In this document: positions 1-5,955 of the stretch, piece after piece
How the letters are laid out: each line of letters starts with the position of its first letter
How positions within the stretch are numbered: position 1 is the stretch's first letter
Assembly (NCBI GenBank): GCA_003645915.1
Contig: QNDG01000009.1
Location: 1 to 11,647, forward strand
Direction: 5' to 3'
Source of the DNA: Candidatus Zhuqueibacterota bacterium
GTDB lineage: Bacteria > Zhuqueibacterota > QNDG01
Length of the DNA stretch: 11,647 nucleotides
Translations under genes and position numbers: made by a program
The notes under the pieces: model-generated
Told to the model about the DNA's origin: nothing
Database searches by the model: none
Seen by the model: only the letters and a program-made list of their open reading frames with translations

Positions 1-67
1 ATCGAATAAACTGCATACCCTGTTTTTTCTCTACGGCATCTGTAAATCTCCGCCCGGAAATGCAAAT

Positions 68-95
68 GTAGAGACGCACAATCTTGCGTCTTTAT
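68..95. repeat. GAGACGCA-type hairpin repeat
   Basis: Arms AGACGCA (72-78) and TGCGTCT (85-91) pair perfectly around a 6-base loop. The stem can be lengthened to 11 pairs (68-78 with 85-95) if two G-T wobbles are allowed. The sequence resembles a dispersed extragenic palindrome found in many genomes; only one copy lies in this window, so its repeat nature is inferred. Confidence 0.55.
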
Positions 96-115
96 TCCTA
101 TAGAACGATCGCTGT

Positions 116-140
116 AGGGTCAGACTTGGGTGTCTGCCCT
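116..140. repeat. AGGG-CAGAC / GTCTG-CCCT hairpin repeat
   Basis: AGGG-T-CAGAC (116-125) pairs with GTCTGCCCT (132-140): nine base pairs with one bulged T at 120 and a 6-base loop. A run TTTTC follows on the plus strand, so it could act as a weak plus-strand terminator. No plus-strand gene is seen upstream, and a dispersed palindromic repeat is the more likely reading. Confidence 0.5.
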
Positions 141-287
141 TTTCTCCTGCATCTGAAAATTATAATTCAAAAAGCCTTAAACAATATCGAACACAGAACA
201 TCGATTTTTGATTCCAGAATTATTTATCAGAAAACTTCTGAAATCTCAGATCTCCAATCGATATTCTTTATTCATTTTTAATAACCA

Positions 288-302
288 AGACCTCTGAGGT
301 CT
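288..302. repeat. AGACCTC-T-GAGGTCT palindrome
   Basis: Perfect 7-base arms (288-294 and 296-302) flank a single central T. With almost no loop this is a palindrome, not a good RNA hairpin. It directly abuts the TAATTCGTGT tandem repeat, and the two together look like one composite intergenic repeat. Confidence 0.55.
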
Positions 303-303
303 G

Positions 304-323
304 TAATTCGTGTTAATTCGTGT
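304..323. repeat. Tandem 10-base repeat TAATTCGTGT x2
   Basis: Two exact head-to-tail copies of TAATTCGTGT (304-313 and 314-323) are followed by a partial copy (AATTA). ATTCGTGTAATT-like strings are, from memory, common between genes in FCB-group bacteria. No coding or regulatory role is visible. Confidence 0.6.
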
Positions 324-337
324 AATTAGTGGACCGG

Positions 338-357
338 AATCGGGATAAGTCCCGATT
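338..357. repeat. AATCGGGA/TCCCGATT hairpin
   Basis: Perfect 8-base-pair stem (338-345 with 350-357) and a 4-base loop TAAG, followed by TTTCTTT on the plus strand. A third copy of AATCGGGA occurs at 385-392. As a terminator its T-run faces the plus strand, whereas the nearest gene (mlaD-like, stop at 407) is on the minus strand. It could still stall or stabilise the 3' end of that transcript, but a dispersed repeat is equally possible. Confidence 0.45.
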
Positions 358-406
358 TTCTTTAAGAAAAACTATGATAATCAGAATCGGGAAAGGCTCT
401 TTTGAC

Positions 407-1273
407 TTAAAAAACAGAAATATGAATATATTTTGAAGGATTTTTCTTAATATCAGTAATCAGAGAATCAAGCTTTTTACTTGAGCTTAACAGCTGAAAA
501 TAAAGAGTCGAATCTTTCATCAACTTTCCTGCAGAACCCTCTCCCTCTGCAAGCCGGTGCGCACTTTTCTGAATCAGAAACAGTGTGGAATCCGCTCTTT
601 TTAAAGCAGAAGTAAATTTTTGGACAACAGAATCCTGCTCTGCAGCTCTTGCTATTCTGTCCACTCTGTCAACTGCACTTTTAATGCCGACTCTGTTCTC
701 AACAGCAAACATCTTTAACTCTTCTACAACGCTGTTTATATTTTTAATTGTTGCTGATATTTGCCCGGAATCTGCAAAACCGTTCAGATATGCAAGAATA
801 GAATCAACTGAGTTCATAGTCCTTGTCAGGCCTGAAAAAATTTCATCAATTCCCGGAGTGTTGATCCCGGTGTAAATTTTTTGACTGGAAGCCGGCTCTC
901 CTGACTTACCCGGATTAAGGACCAGCACTCTGCTTCCCATTAATTCCAGCCCGTTTATTGTTATGGTCATATCAGAATAGAGTTTTATATTTTTATCAAC
1001 AAGGAACTCAACTAATACACCGTTGTCGGTTAATTTTATATCTTTAACATTGCCTTTATGCAATCCTCTTACAATTACATTATCCCCAGGCTTTAATCCG
1101 GAAGCACTTGAAAAACTGACCCTGTAAATCTCCTTTTTCGAAAACACAGAACCCTTTTTACCCCACAGGATTCCACCCACAAGAATAATTAAACTTAGAA
1201 TTACAGTAAAACCAACTGCTATTTCTCTTTTTTCATCATTCATATTTATCCAATCCGTCTGATTTTCTGTCAT
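407..1273 (-). CDS. mlaD: MlaD/Mce-family lipid-transport substrate-binding protein
   Basis: An inner-membrane-anchored periplasmic protein of 288 residues. MlaD-family proteins bind phospholipid and work with a permease (MlaE) and an ATPase (MlaF) to move lipids between the inner and outer membranes. One N-terminal membrane helix is visible at about residues 18-37. The single MlaD domain follows at about 46-125, including the SGLKPGDNVIVRG stretch, and then a long helical, probably coiled-coil tail (about 145-275). The tail contains GSAGKLMKDSTLY and ends NPSKYIHISVF, both typical of the family. The start is uncertain: neither the ATG at 1273 nor the in-frame ATG at residue 11 (1243) has a good ribosome binding site, and the second fits usual MlaD N-termini slightly better. 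The stop is TAA. No mlaE or mlaF lies in the window, so the partners must be encoded elsewhere or beyond the left edge. Confidence 0.85.
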   Translation of the reverse strand: MTENQTDWINMNDEKREIAVGFTVILSLIILVGGILWGKKGSVFSKKEIYRVSFSSASGLKPGDNVIVRGLHKGNVKDIKLTDNGVLVEFLVDKNIKLYSDMTITINGLELMGSRVLVLNPGKSGEPASSQKIYTGINTPGIDEIFSGLTRTMNSVDSILAYLNGFADSGQISATIKNINSVVEELKMFAVENRVGIKSAVDRVDRIARAAEQDSVVQKFTSALKRADSTLFLIQKSAHRLAEGEGSAGKLMKDSTLYFQLLSSSKKLDSLITDIKKNPSKYIHISVF

Positions 1274-1462
1274 TCTCTGAATTTTTAAAGCAGACGAAAA
1301 TTTTATCTAACCTGAATAATTCATAAAACTGAGTATTAAGCTCTAAACCATCACATTAATAAAAACTTAGTTCTAAAATTTGATTTTCTGTAAATTGTTG
1401 TAATTAAAGCCATTAGCTGTATTTTTTCTGAGTTTTTATGAATAATCCAGACTAATAAAATA
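1274..1462. other. AT-rich gap between hprK and the mlaD-like gene
   Basis: No gene, clear terminator or convincing promoter is visible in these 189 bases. It is by far the largest gap between minus-strand genes in the window, apart from the one created by the topA TGA. The mlaD-like gene may therefore have its own promoter here. TTTAGA and TATGAA, 16 bases apart on the minus strand, are a poor match to a sigma-70 promoter and are not called. Confidence 0.4.
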
Positions 1463-2461
1463 CTATTCAAAATCTCTTCCGTAAAAATCCTTATAATCTC
1501 TTTTCTTTCCCTTCATCTGCTTTGAAAGCCTCTCTTCAAACTCTTTTGCAGCATATGTTCCGTGAAGTTTTAAAAGCTCGTTTAATGCAATAATCTCAAC
1601 AATAACGGAAATATTTTTCCCCGGATAAATAGGCAGTCTGACCATTGGCACCCTCTCTCCGAGTATAATATCATGGGATGCATCCAGACCCAGTCTTTCA
1701 TAATTTTTTGATTTATCCCAGTCAACCAGCTCAACAACCACTTCTATACGTTTTTTTCTCCTTATTCCGCGAATACCGAACATTGAACGTACATCTATTA
1801 TTCCGACACCTCTTATTTCCATGTTATATTGAAGGATATCATTGCCTGTTCCTATAAGCACACCGTCTGCTTCGCGCATTATTGTTACCACATCATCAGC
1901 AACAAGCCTGTGAGATCTTGCCACAAGATCAAGTGCAACTTCACTTTTTCCTATTCCGCTTCTTCCTGTAATCAGTATGCCTATTCCATATACATCAACA
2001 AGAGAACCGTGGGAATAGGTCCTTGGTGCAAACACTTCATCAAGATAGTCGCTGATCAACTGGATTGCTCTTGTTGTTGCATGCGGAGTTACAATAAGCG
2101 GTATATTTGTTTTGTTTGCATACTTAACAAGACTGCCTGGTATTTTATTATTATTTGTTATTACTATACATGGCATTGAGTACTGAAAAATCTTTTCAAG
2201 ACATCCCTCAAGCTCTTCTGATCCCAGTTGGCGGAGGAAAGATACTTCCGTATTACCGCATACCTGAATTCTCTCGTTTGCAAAAAGTTCAAAATATCCT
2301 GCAAGAGCAAGGCCTGGCCTGTGAATATCCTTAGTGGTTATTTTATTAAAAAGCCCCCTTTTGCCTGCAACAAGTTTCCACTCCAGAAGCATTTTGTTTT
2401 CTTCAAACAACTCTTCTACGGAAATATCTTCCCTCTTTATTACATTCTCGCCAAAATTCAA
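1463..2461 (-). CDS. hprK: HPr kinase/phosphorylase
   Basis: A bifunctional cytoplasmic enzyme that phosphorylates, and dephosphorylates, a serine of the phosphocarrier HPr, linking PTS activity to metabolic state. The 332-residue length is near the usual 310-330. The N-terminal domain covers about residues 10-140 and the C-terminal P-loop kinase domain about 148-310. Visible motifs are the HGSLVDVYG segment with the family's catalytic histidine (H151), Walker A GRSGIGKS (166-173), the acidic pair D189-D190, and the family signature MEIRGVGIIDVRSMFG (214-229). Translation starts at TTG (2461-2459), chosen because GTGAGG lies 5 bases upstream; the stop is TAG. It follows hpf by 24 bases and is probably co-translated with it. 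HPr itself is not in the window. Outside the Firmicutes such HprK often belongs to an incomplete, regulatory PTS; whether that holds here is unknown. Confidence 0.95.
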   Translation of the reverse strand: MNFGENVIKREDISVEELFEENKMLLEWKLVAGKRGLFNKITTKDIHRPGLALAGYFELFANERIQVCGNTEVSFLRQLGSEELEGCLEKIFQYSMPCIVITNNNKIPGSLVKYANKTNIPLIVTPHATTRAIQLISDYLDEVFAPRTYSHGSLVDVYGIGILITGRSGIGKSEVALDLVARSHRLVADDVVTIMREADGVLIGTGNDILQYNMEIRGVGIIDVRSMFGIRGIRRKKRIEVVVELVDWDKSKNYERLGLDASHDIILGERVPMVRLPIYPGKNISVIVEIIALNELLKLHGTYAAKEFEERLSKQMKGKKRDYKDFYGRDFE

Positions 2462-2466
2462 TTTTG

Positions 2467-2472
2467 CCTCAC
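2467..2472 (-). promoter_or_regulatory. Ribosome binding site deciding the hprK TTG start
   Basis: GTGAGG on the minus strand, 5 bases before the TTG at 2461. No ATG or GTG in the same frame nearby has a comparable site. Confidence 0.65.
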
Positions 2473-2485
2473 AAAAAATAATTTT

Positions 2486-2791
2486 CTATACTAATTTTTC
2501 AACTCTTTTATTTTTTTTCTTTTCCTTGAACTTTTTAAGCTGCCTTTCAAGTTTTTCAACTGCCCTGTCTATGGATTTTTTCATGTTTTCAGAGCTGTCT
2601 TTACCTATAAACACAGTACCATTTGCATTTAACGTCACCTCAACAAAACGCATTCTTTTTTCCCATCCGAGCACAACATCTGCTTCTATAACACCTTCAT
2701 AAAACTTGCTTAGAGAAGATACTTCCTTTTCCACATAATCTCTTATATCATCATTGAGCGTAAACTTCCGGGCAGTAATATTAATTTGCAT
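2486..2791 (-). CDS. hpf: Ribosome hibernation-promoting factor, short form
   Basis: A ribosome-associated factor of the HPF/YfiA (RaiA) family. These proteins bind the small subunit near the decoding centre and inactivate ribosomes during stationary phase or stress. At 101 residues it consists of the S30AE domain only (MQINITARKFTLNDDIRDYVEKE through to a basic helix rich in K and R) and lacks the C-terminal dimerisation domain of long HPF. The start ATG has a strong AAAGGAG site 6 bases upstream (2798-2804), and the stop is TAG. It lies 31 bases after the xer recombinase gene and 24 bases before hprK. A recombinase-hpf pairing is, from memory, also seen in Bacteroidota. Confidence 0.93.
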   Translation of the reverse strand: MQINITARKFTLNDDIRDYVEKEVSSLSKFYEGVIEADVVLGWEKRMRFVEVTLNANGTVFIGKDSSENMKKSIDRAVEKLERQLKKFKEKKKNKRVEKLV

Positions 2792-2822
2792 ATAGTGCTC
2801 CTTTCATTAATGTATAATTAAA

Positions 2823-3734
2823 CTAAGTGTTGCTTATTTTTGCCTTTGGATGTGCCTGTAAATACACCTTTTTTAAATGTTCCATGGTCAGATGAGTATA
2901 AATCTGAGTTGTTGACAGATTAACATGACCAAGAAGCTCTTTTACTGATTCCAGATCAGCGCCGTTATCAAGCAAGTGCGTAGCAAACGAATGCCTTAAA
3001 ACATGAGGGCTAAGCTTGTTTTTTTCCGACACTTTTTCTAACCATTTTTTTACAATTTTTTGTATTGATCTTTTTGAAAGCCTTTGTCCGTTGCTGTTTA
3101 AAAACAAAGCACCTGCCGCATCTCTGCCTGTCTGTATCTCTCTTTCTTTTAAATATGCAGACAAACTTGCGTGAAGCTTTTTACCAATAGGCAACACTCT
3201 TTCTTTATTGCCTTTGCCTGTAACTTTTATACTCATACTGTTTAAATCAATATCAAAAATATTTAAACTCTGTAATTCTGACAGCCTCATTCCTGTACCA
3301 TAAAAAAGTTCAATTATTGTTTTGTCGCGTATCTTAGAAGGAGAATCCGTTATAATCTGCTCTATTGCCTGTTTAATCTCCTGTTTTTGCAAAAACACCG
3401 GAAGTTTTTTCTCCGGTTTCGGAGGATGAAGGGTTATTGCAGGGTTTGCTGATATTAAATTTTCTTTTTGTAAAAACCCGAAAAAACTTTTTATTGATGA
3501 TAACTTTCTCGCTACACTTCTTTTATCTGCGCCGTGTTCAACAAGATGCCCCAGATAAAATTTTATATCATCTTTACCAACATTAACGGGATTTACTGCT
3601 TCTGCGTTCAAATATGTATAAAACTCAATAAACTGCTCAACATCACCAGTGTATGCAACTACTGTATTTTCAGAATATCCTTTTACCGCGAGTAAATATT
3701 CGGAAAACTTTTTCAGCATATCATGCTGATTCAT
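2823..3734 (-). CDS. xerC: Tyrosine recombinase XerC/XerD
   Basis: A site-specific recombinase that resolves chromosome dimers at dif sites, normally acting as a XerC-XerD pair. The 303-residue length is typical. The N-terminal SAM-like core-binding domain covers about residues 5-90 and the catalytic domain about 108-292. The complete catalytic set is visible: R150 (GTGMRLSE), K174 (TGKGNKER), H244 and R247 (HVLRH), H270 (LLGH) and the nucleophile Y279 (IYTHL). The C-terminus (HLKKVYLQAHPKA) is of XerC/XerD type and not that of a phage integrase. XerC versus XerD cannot be settled without comparison. The start ATG overlaps by 14 bases the end of the read-through topA frame, with GGAG 10 bases and AGGAAG immediately upstream. 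The stop is TAG. Confidence 0.92.
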   Translation of the reverse strand: MNQHDMLKKFSEYLLAVKGYSENTVVAYTGDVEQFIEFYTYLNAEAVNPVNVGKDDIKFYLGHLVEHGADKRSVARKLSSIKSFFGFLQKENLISANPAITLHPPKPEKKLPVFLQKQEIKQAIEQIITDSPSKIRDKTIIELFYGTGMRLSELQSLNIFDIDLNSMSIKVTGKGNKERVLPIGKKLHASLSAYLKEREIQTGRDAAGALFLNSNGQRLSKRSIQKIVKKWLEKVSEKNKLSPHVLRHSFATHLLDNGADLESVKELLGHVNLSTTQIYTHLTMEHLKKVYLQAHPKAKISNT

Positions 3735-3963
3735 CTTCCTTCAGCTCCTTTTCCGCCTTGCAATTGGGGCATTTAAGAAATGCACCCTTTGCCTTTGTAT
3801 GCCTCTGTTCCATAACAGGATATCCGCAGGCTTCACATTTTTCATTAACAGGCTTATTCCAAAGAGCAAAAGTACATTCCGGATATTTTGAACATCCGTA
3901 GAATATTTTCCCCCGCTTTGTCCTTTTTTCAACTATTTCACCGCTGCACCCCGGTTCAGGTCA
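3721..3963 (-). other. topA: In-frame topA extension after an internal TGA: third and fourth zinc ribbons
   Basis: Reading on through the TGA at 3963-3961 in the topA frame gives 78 further codons before the next stop (TGA, 3723-3721). They encode a standard topoisomerase I C-terminus. PEPGCSGEIVEKRTKRGK and FYGCSKYPEC give ribbon three, with C664, C682 and C688. KCEACG and LKCPNCK give ribbon four, with C701, C704, C723 and C726. The TGA is codon 659, the position of the first cysteine of ribbon three (C-P-E-x-G-C). No in-frame start codon follows the TGA before M709, so independent translation is unlikely. The tail overlaps the xerC start by 14 bases, as expected for a translated end. It is either a pseudogenised tail, a base error, or read through with an amino acid at UGA. 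Confidence 0.85.
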
Positions 3964-5937
3964 ATGTACACCTATGTAAAAAGGTTCGGTGTTTTTACAC
4001 TCCGGATAATTACTGCACGCTAAAAATCTGCCGAATCGCCCTGTTTTTACAATCATCGGCGCACCGCATTTACTGCATTTTCTGTCAGTCTCCACAATCT
4101 GATTATCTATGGGCCTGGTGTATTTACATTCAGGATACCCGGTACAAGCAATAAACTTACCGTTTCTTCCCCATTTTTCAACAAGGTCTCTTCCGCATTC
4201 AGGACATTTCTCCCCTGTAGTTTCCTGAAGAGATTCTCTGATCTCATCTTTTTTATCCATTGCCTTTTCAATTGCAGCATTAAAGGGTCTGTAAAATTCT
4301 TTTAAAACTTCAACCCTGTCCTTGTCACCGGATTCTATTTGATCCAGTTTTTCCTCCATCTTTGCAGTAAATCCCACATTAAAAATATCGGGAAACTGCG
4401 ATACCAGAATTTTGTAAACATCCCTGCCCAGATCAGTGGGGAAAAGCGTTCTTTTTTCTTTTTCCACATACTTTCTGTCAAGTAATGTGGAAATTATAAG
4501 AGCATATGTGGAAGGTCTTCCAATACCTCTTGTATCCAGTTCTTTAACTAAGCTGCTTTCAGTATACCTGTTTGGGGGTTTTGTAAAATGTTGTGAATGT
4601 TGAACATCTATTAAACTTAATGTGTCATTATTTTCCACATTTTGTGGTATTTTTGTCCCGGAAATATCTTCTTTTTCAATTCCGTAAACCTGCATAAACC
4701 CTTTAAATTTAATTGATGTACCTATTGTTCTGAACAAGTATGAATCTCCTGACACATCAATAGATACCTGCAATAGTTGTGCCGGGCTCATCTGACATGC
4801 AATAAATCTGTTCCATATCAGTTTATAAAGCTTTTTCTGCACAGGTGTTAAAAATTTACCGATTTTCTCTACAGGTCTTTCAAGAGAAGTCGGTCTTATT
4901 GCTTCGTGAGCGTCCTGAGCAGATTTCTTGTTTTTAAAAAACCTCGGTTTGTCAGGTACATATTCAAGTCCGTAACTCTCTGCTATATAATTTCTTGCCT
5001 GCTCAACAGCACTTTCAGCCAGCCTTGTGGAATCTGTTCTCATGTATGTAATCAAACCAACGCGCCCTTCAGGCAGATCAATTCCTTCGTACAATTGCTG
5101 TGCAATAGCCATTACCTGCTTTGTTGACATACCAAGCTTTCTCGCTGCATCCTGCTGAAGCGTACTTGTTGTATACGGAGGATACGGGTTTCTTTTTATC
5201 TCTTTTTCTTTAACTGACTCAATATGAAATGAAGTGCTCTTAATAATATTTACATGTTTTTCTGTCTCTTCTTTATTTGAAAGGCTGACCTTTTCTCCGT
5301 CAATGCTTACAAGCTGAGAAGTAAAAGTTTCTCCCTTAAGCGTTGAAAAATCTGCTGCAATCTCCCAATACTCAACAGGTACGAATTTCTCAATCTCTTC
5401 TTCTTTTTCACAGATCAGTCTGAGCGCTACTGATTGTACTCTTCCTGCAGAAAGTCCTCTGAACACGGTTTTCCACAGAAAAGGGCTTACTTTGTAACCT
5501 ACAAGCCTGTCCATTACTCTTCTTGCTTTTTGCGCTTCAACTCTGTTTATATCTATTTCTTTGGGAGATTCAATTGCCTTTAAAATTGCATCTTTTGTTA
5601 TTTCATGAAATAAGGCTCTTTTAATATTGTTATTAAGCGGCTTTATTTCATCTGCAAGGTGAAAAGCAATTGCTTCGCCTTCTCTGTCAGCATCTGTCGC
5701 TATATAAACTTCCGCTGAATCTTTTGCGATTCTCTTCAGCTCCTTTAATATTCTGCCTTTACCTCTTATTGTAATAAGCTCCGGTTCAAAACCGTTTTCT
5801 ATATCAACTCCTATTCTGTTTTTAGGCAGATTTTTTATATGCCCTACTGAAGCACGCACAATAAAGTCTTTACCAAGAAACCTGTTTATAGTTTTGGATT
5901 TCGCATCAGACTCAACTATTACCAAGGACCTATGCAT
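3961..5937 (-). CDS. topA: DNA topoisomerase I (type IA), ending at an in-frame TGA
   Basis: Relaxes negative supercoils by cutting and rejoining one DNA strand through a 5'-phosphotyrosine link. The stretch shown is 658 residues, and 738 codons if the TGA is read through. The N-terminal TOPRIM domain (about 1-105) has E9 in VES and the DxDxxxE motif in ATDADREGEA (80-89). The active-site tyrosine is Y298 in GLITYMRTDS, with R300 behind it. The central toroid runs to about 560. Zinc ribbon one has C578, C581, C598 and C604; ribbon two has C621, C624, C641 and C647. The start ATG has CGGAG 8 bases upstream and lies 18 bases after the secA stop. The protein as annotated would keep all core catalytic parts. 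The stop falls exactly at a conserved cysteine codon of a third ribbon, so the natural product may be longer (see the separate entry for 3721-3963). Confidence 0.95.
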   Translation of the reverse strand: MHRSLVIVESDAKSKTINRFLGKDFIVRASVGHIKNLPKNRIGVDIENGFEPELITIRGKGRILKELKRIAKDSAEVYIATDADREGEAIAFHLADEIKPLNNNIKRALFHEITKDAILKAIESPKEIDINRVEAQKARRVMDRLVGYKVSPFLWKTVFRGLSAGRVQSVALRLICEKEEEIEKFVPVEYWEIAADFSTLKGETFTSQLVSIDGEKVSLSNKEETEKHVNIIKSTSFHIESVKEKEIKRNPYPPYTTSTLQQDAARKLGMSTKQVMAIAQQLYEGIDLPEGRVGLITYMRTDSTRLAESAVEQARNYIAESYGLEYVPDKPRFFKNKKSAQDAHEAIRPTSLERPVEKIGKFLTPVQKKLYKLIWNRFIACQMSPAQLLQVSIDVSGDSYLFRTIGTSIKFKGFMQVYGIEKEDISGTKIPQNVENNDTLSLIDVQHSQHFTKPPNRYTESSLVKELDTRGIGRPSTYALIISTLLDRKYVEKEKRTLFPTDLGRDVYKILVSQFPDIFNVGFTAKMEEKLDQIESGDKDRVEVLKEFYRPFNAAIEKAMDKKDEIRESLQETTGEKCPECGRDLVEKWGRNGKFIACTGYPECKYTRPIDNQIVETDRKCSKCGAPMIVKTGRFGRFLACSNYPECKNTEPFYIGVH

Positions 5938-5955
5938 TATTTCATCTCCGTGAAC

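Larger units (their letters stand above)
1..406. other. Non-coding, palindrome-rich region at the left edge
   Basis: No convincing gene is visible here; the only open frame of any length (84-281, plus strand) runs through the repeats and has no recognisable protein motif. The stretch is a mosaic of short hairpins and direct repeats: a GAGACGCA/TGCGTCT hairpin, an AGGG-CAGAC/GTCTG-CCCT hairpin, an AGACCTC/GAGGTCT palindrome, a tandem TAATTCGTGT pair and an AATCGGGA/TCCCGATT hairpin. Motifs of this kind are, from memory, scattered between genes in FCB-group and some other genomes. It lies downstream of the mlaD-like gene and marks the end of the ordered gene block. Confidence 0.7.

Noticed and set aside
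84..281. 65-codon plus-strand open frame at the left edge
   Set aside because: It runs through hairpin repeats, has no recognisable protein motif and no clear ribosome binding site; most likely chance.
338..363. Rho-independent terminator for the mlaD-like gene
   Set aside because: The hairpin is good, but its T-run lies on the plus-strand side, which is the wrong direction for a minus-strand transcript; kept as a repeat only.
3741..3932. 63-codon minus-strand frame downstream of the topA TGA
   Set aside because: It is in a different frame from topA. The topA frame over the same bases encodes clear zinc ribbons, so this one is a shadow.
3721..3963. Programmed frameshift at the topA TGA (RF2-like CAT TGA C)
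   Set aside because: The zinc-ribbon sequence continues in frame 0 after the TGA. A +1 shift gives only about ten codons before a TAG.
3721..5937. Genome-wide reassignment of TGA to a sense codon
   Set aside because: The seven other genes contain no in-frame TGA. Reading through the second topA TGA as well would add about 60 codons with several more TGAs inside xerC, with no family resemblance.
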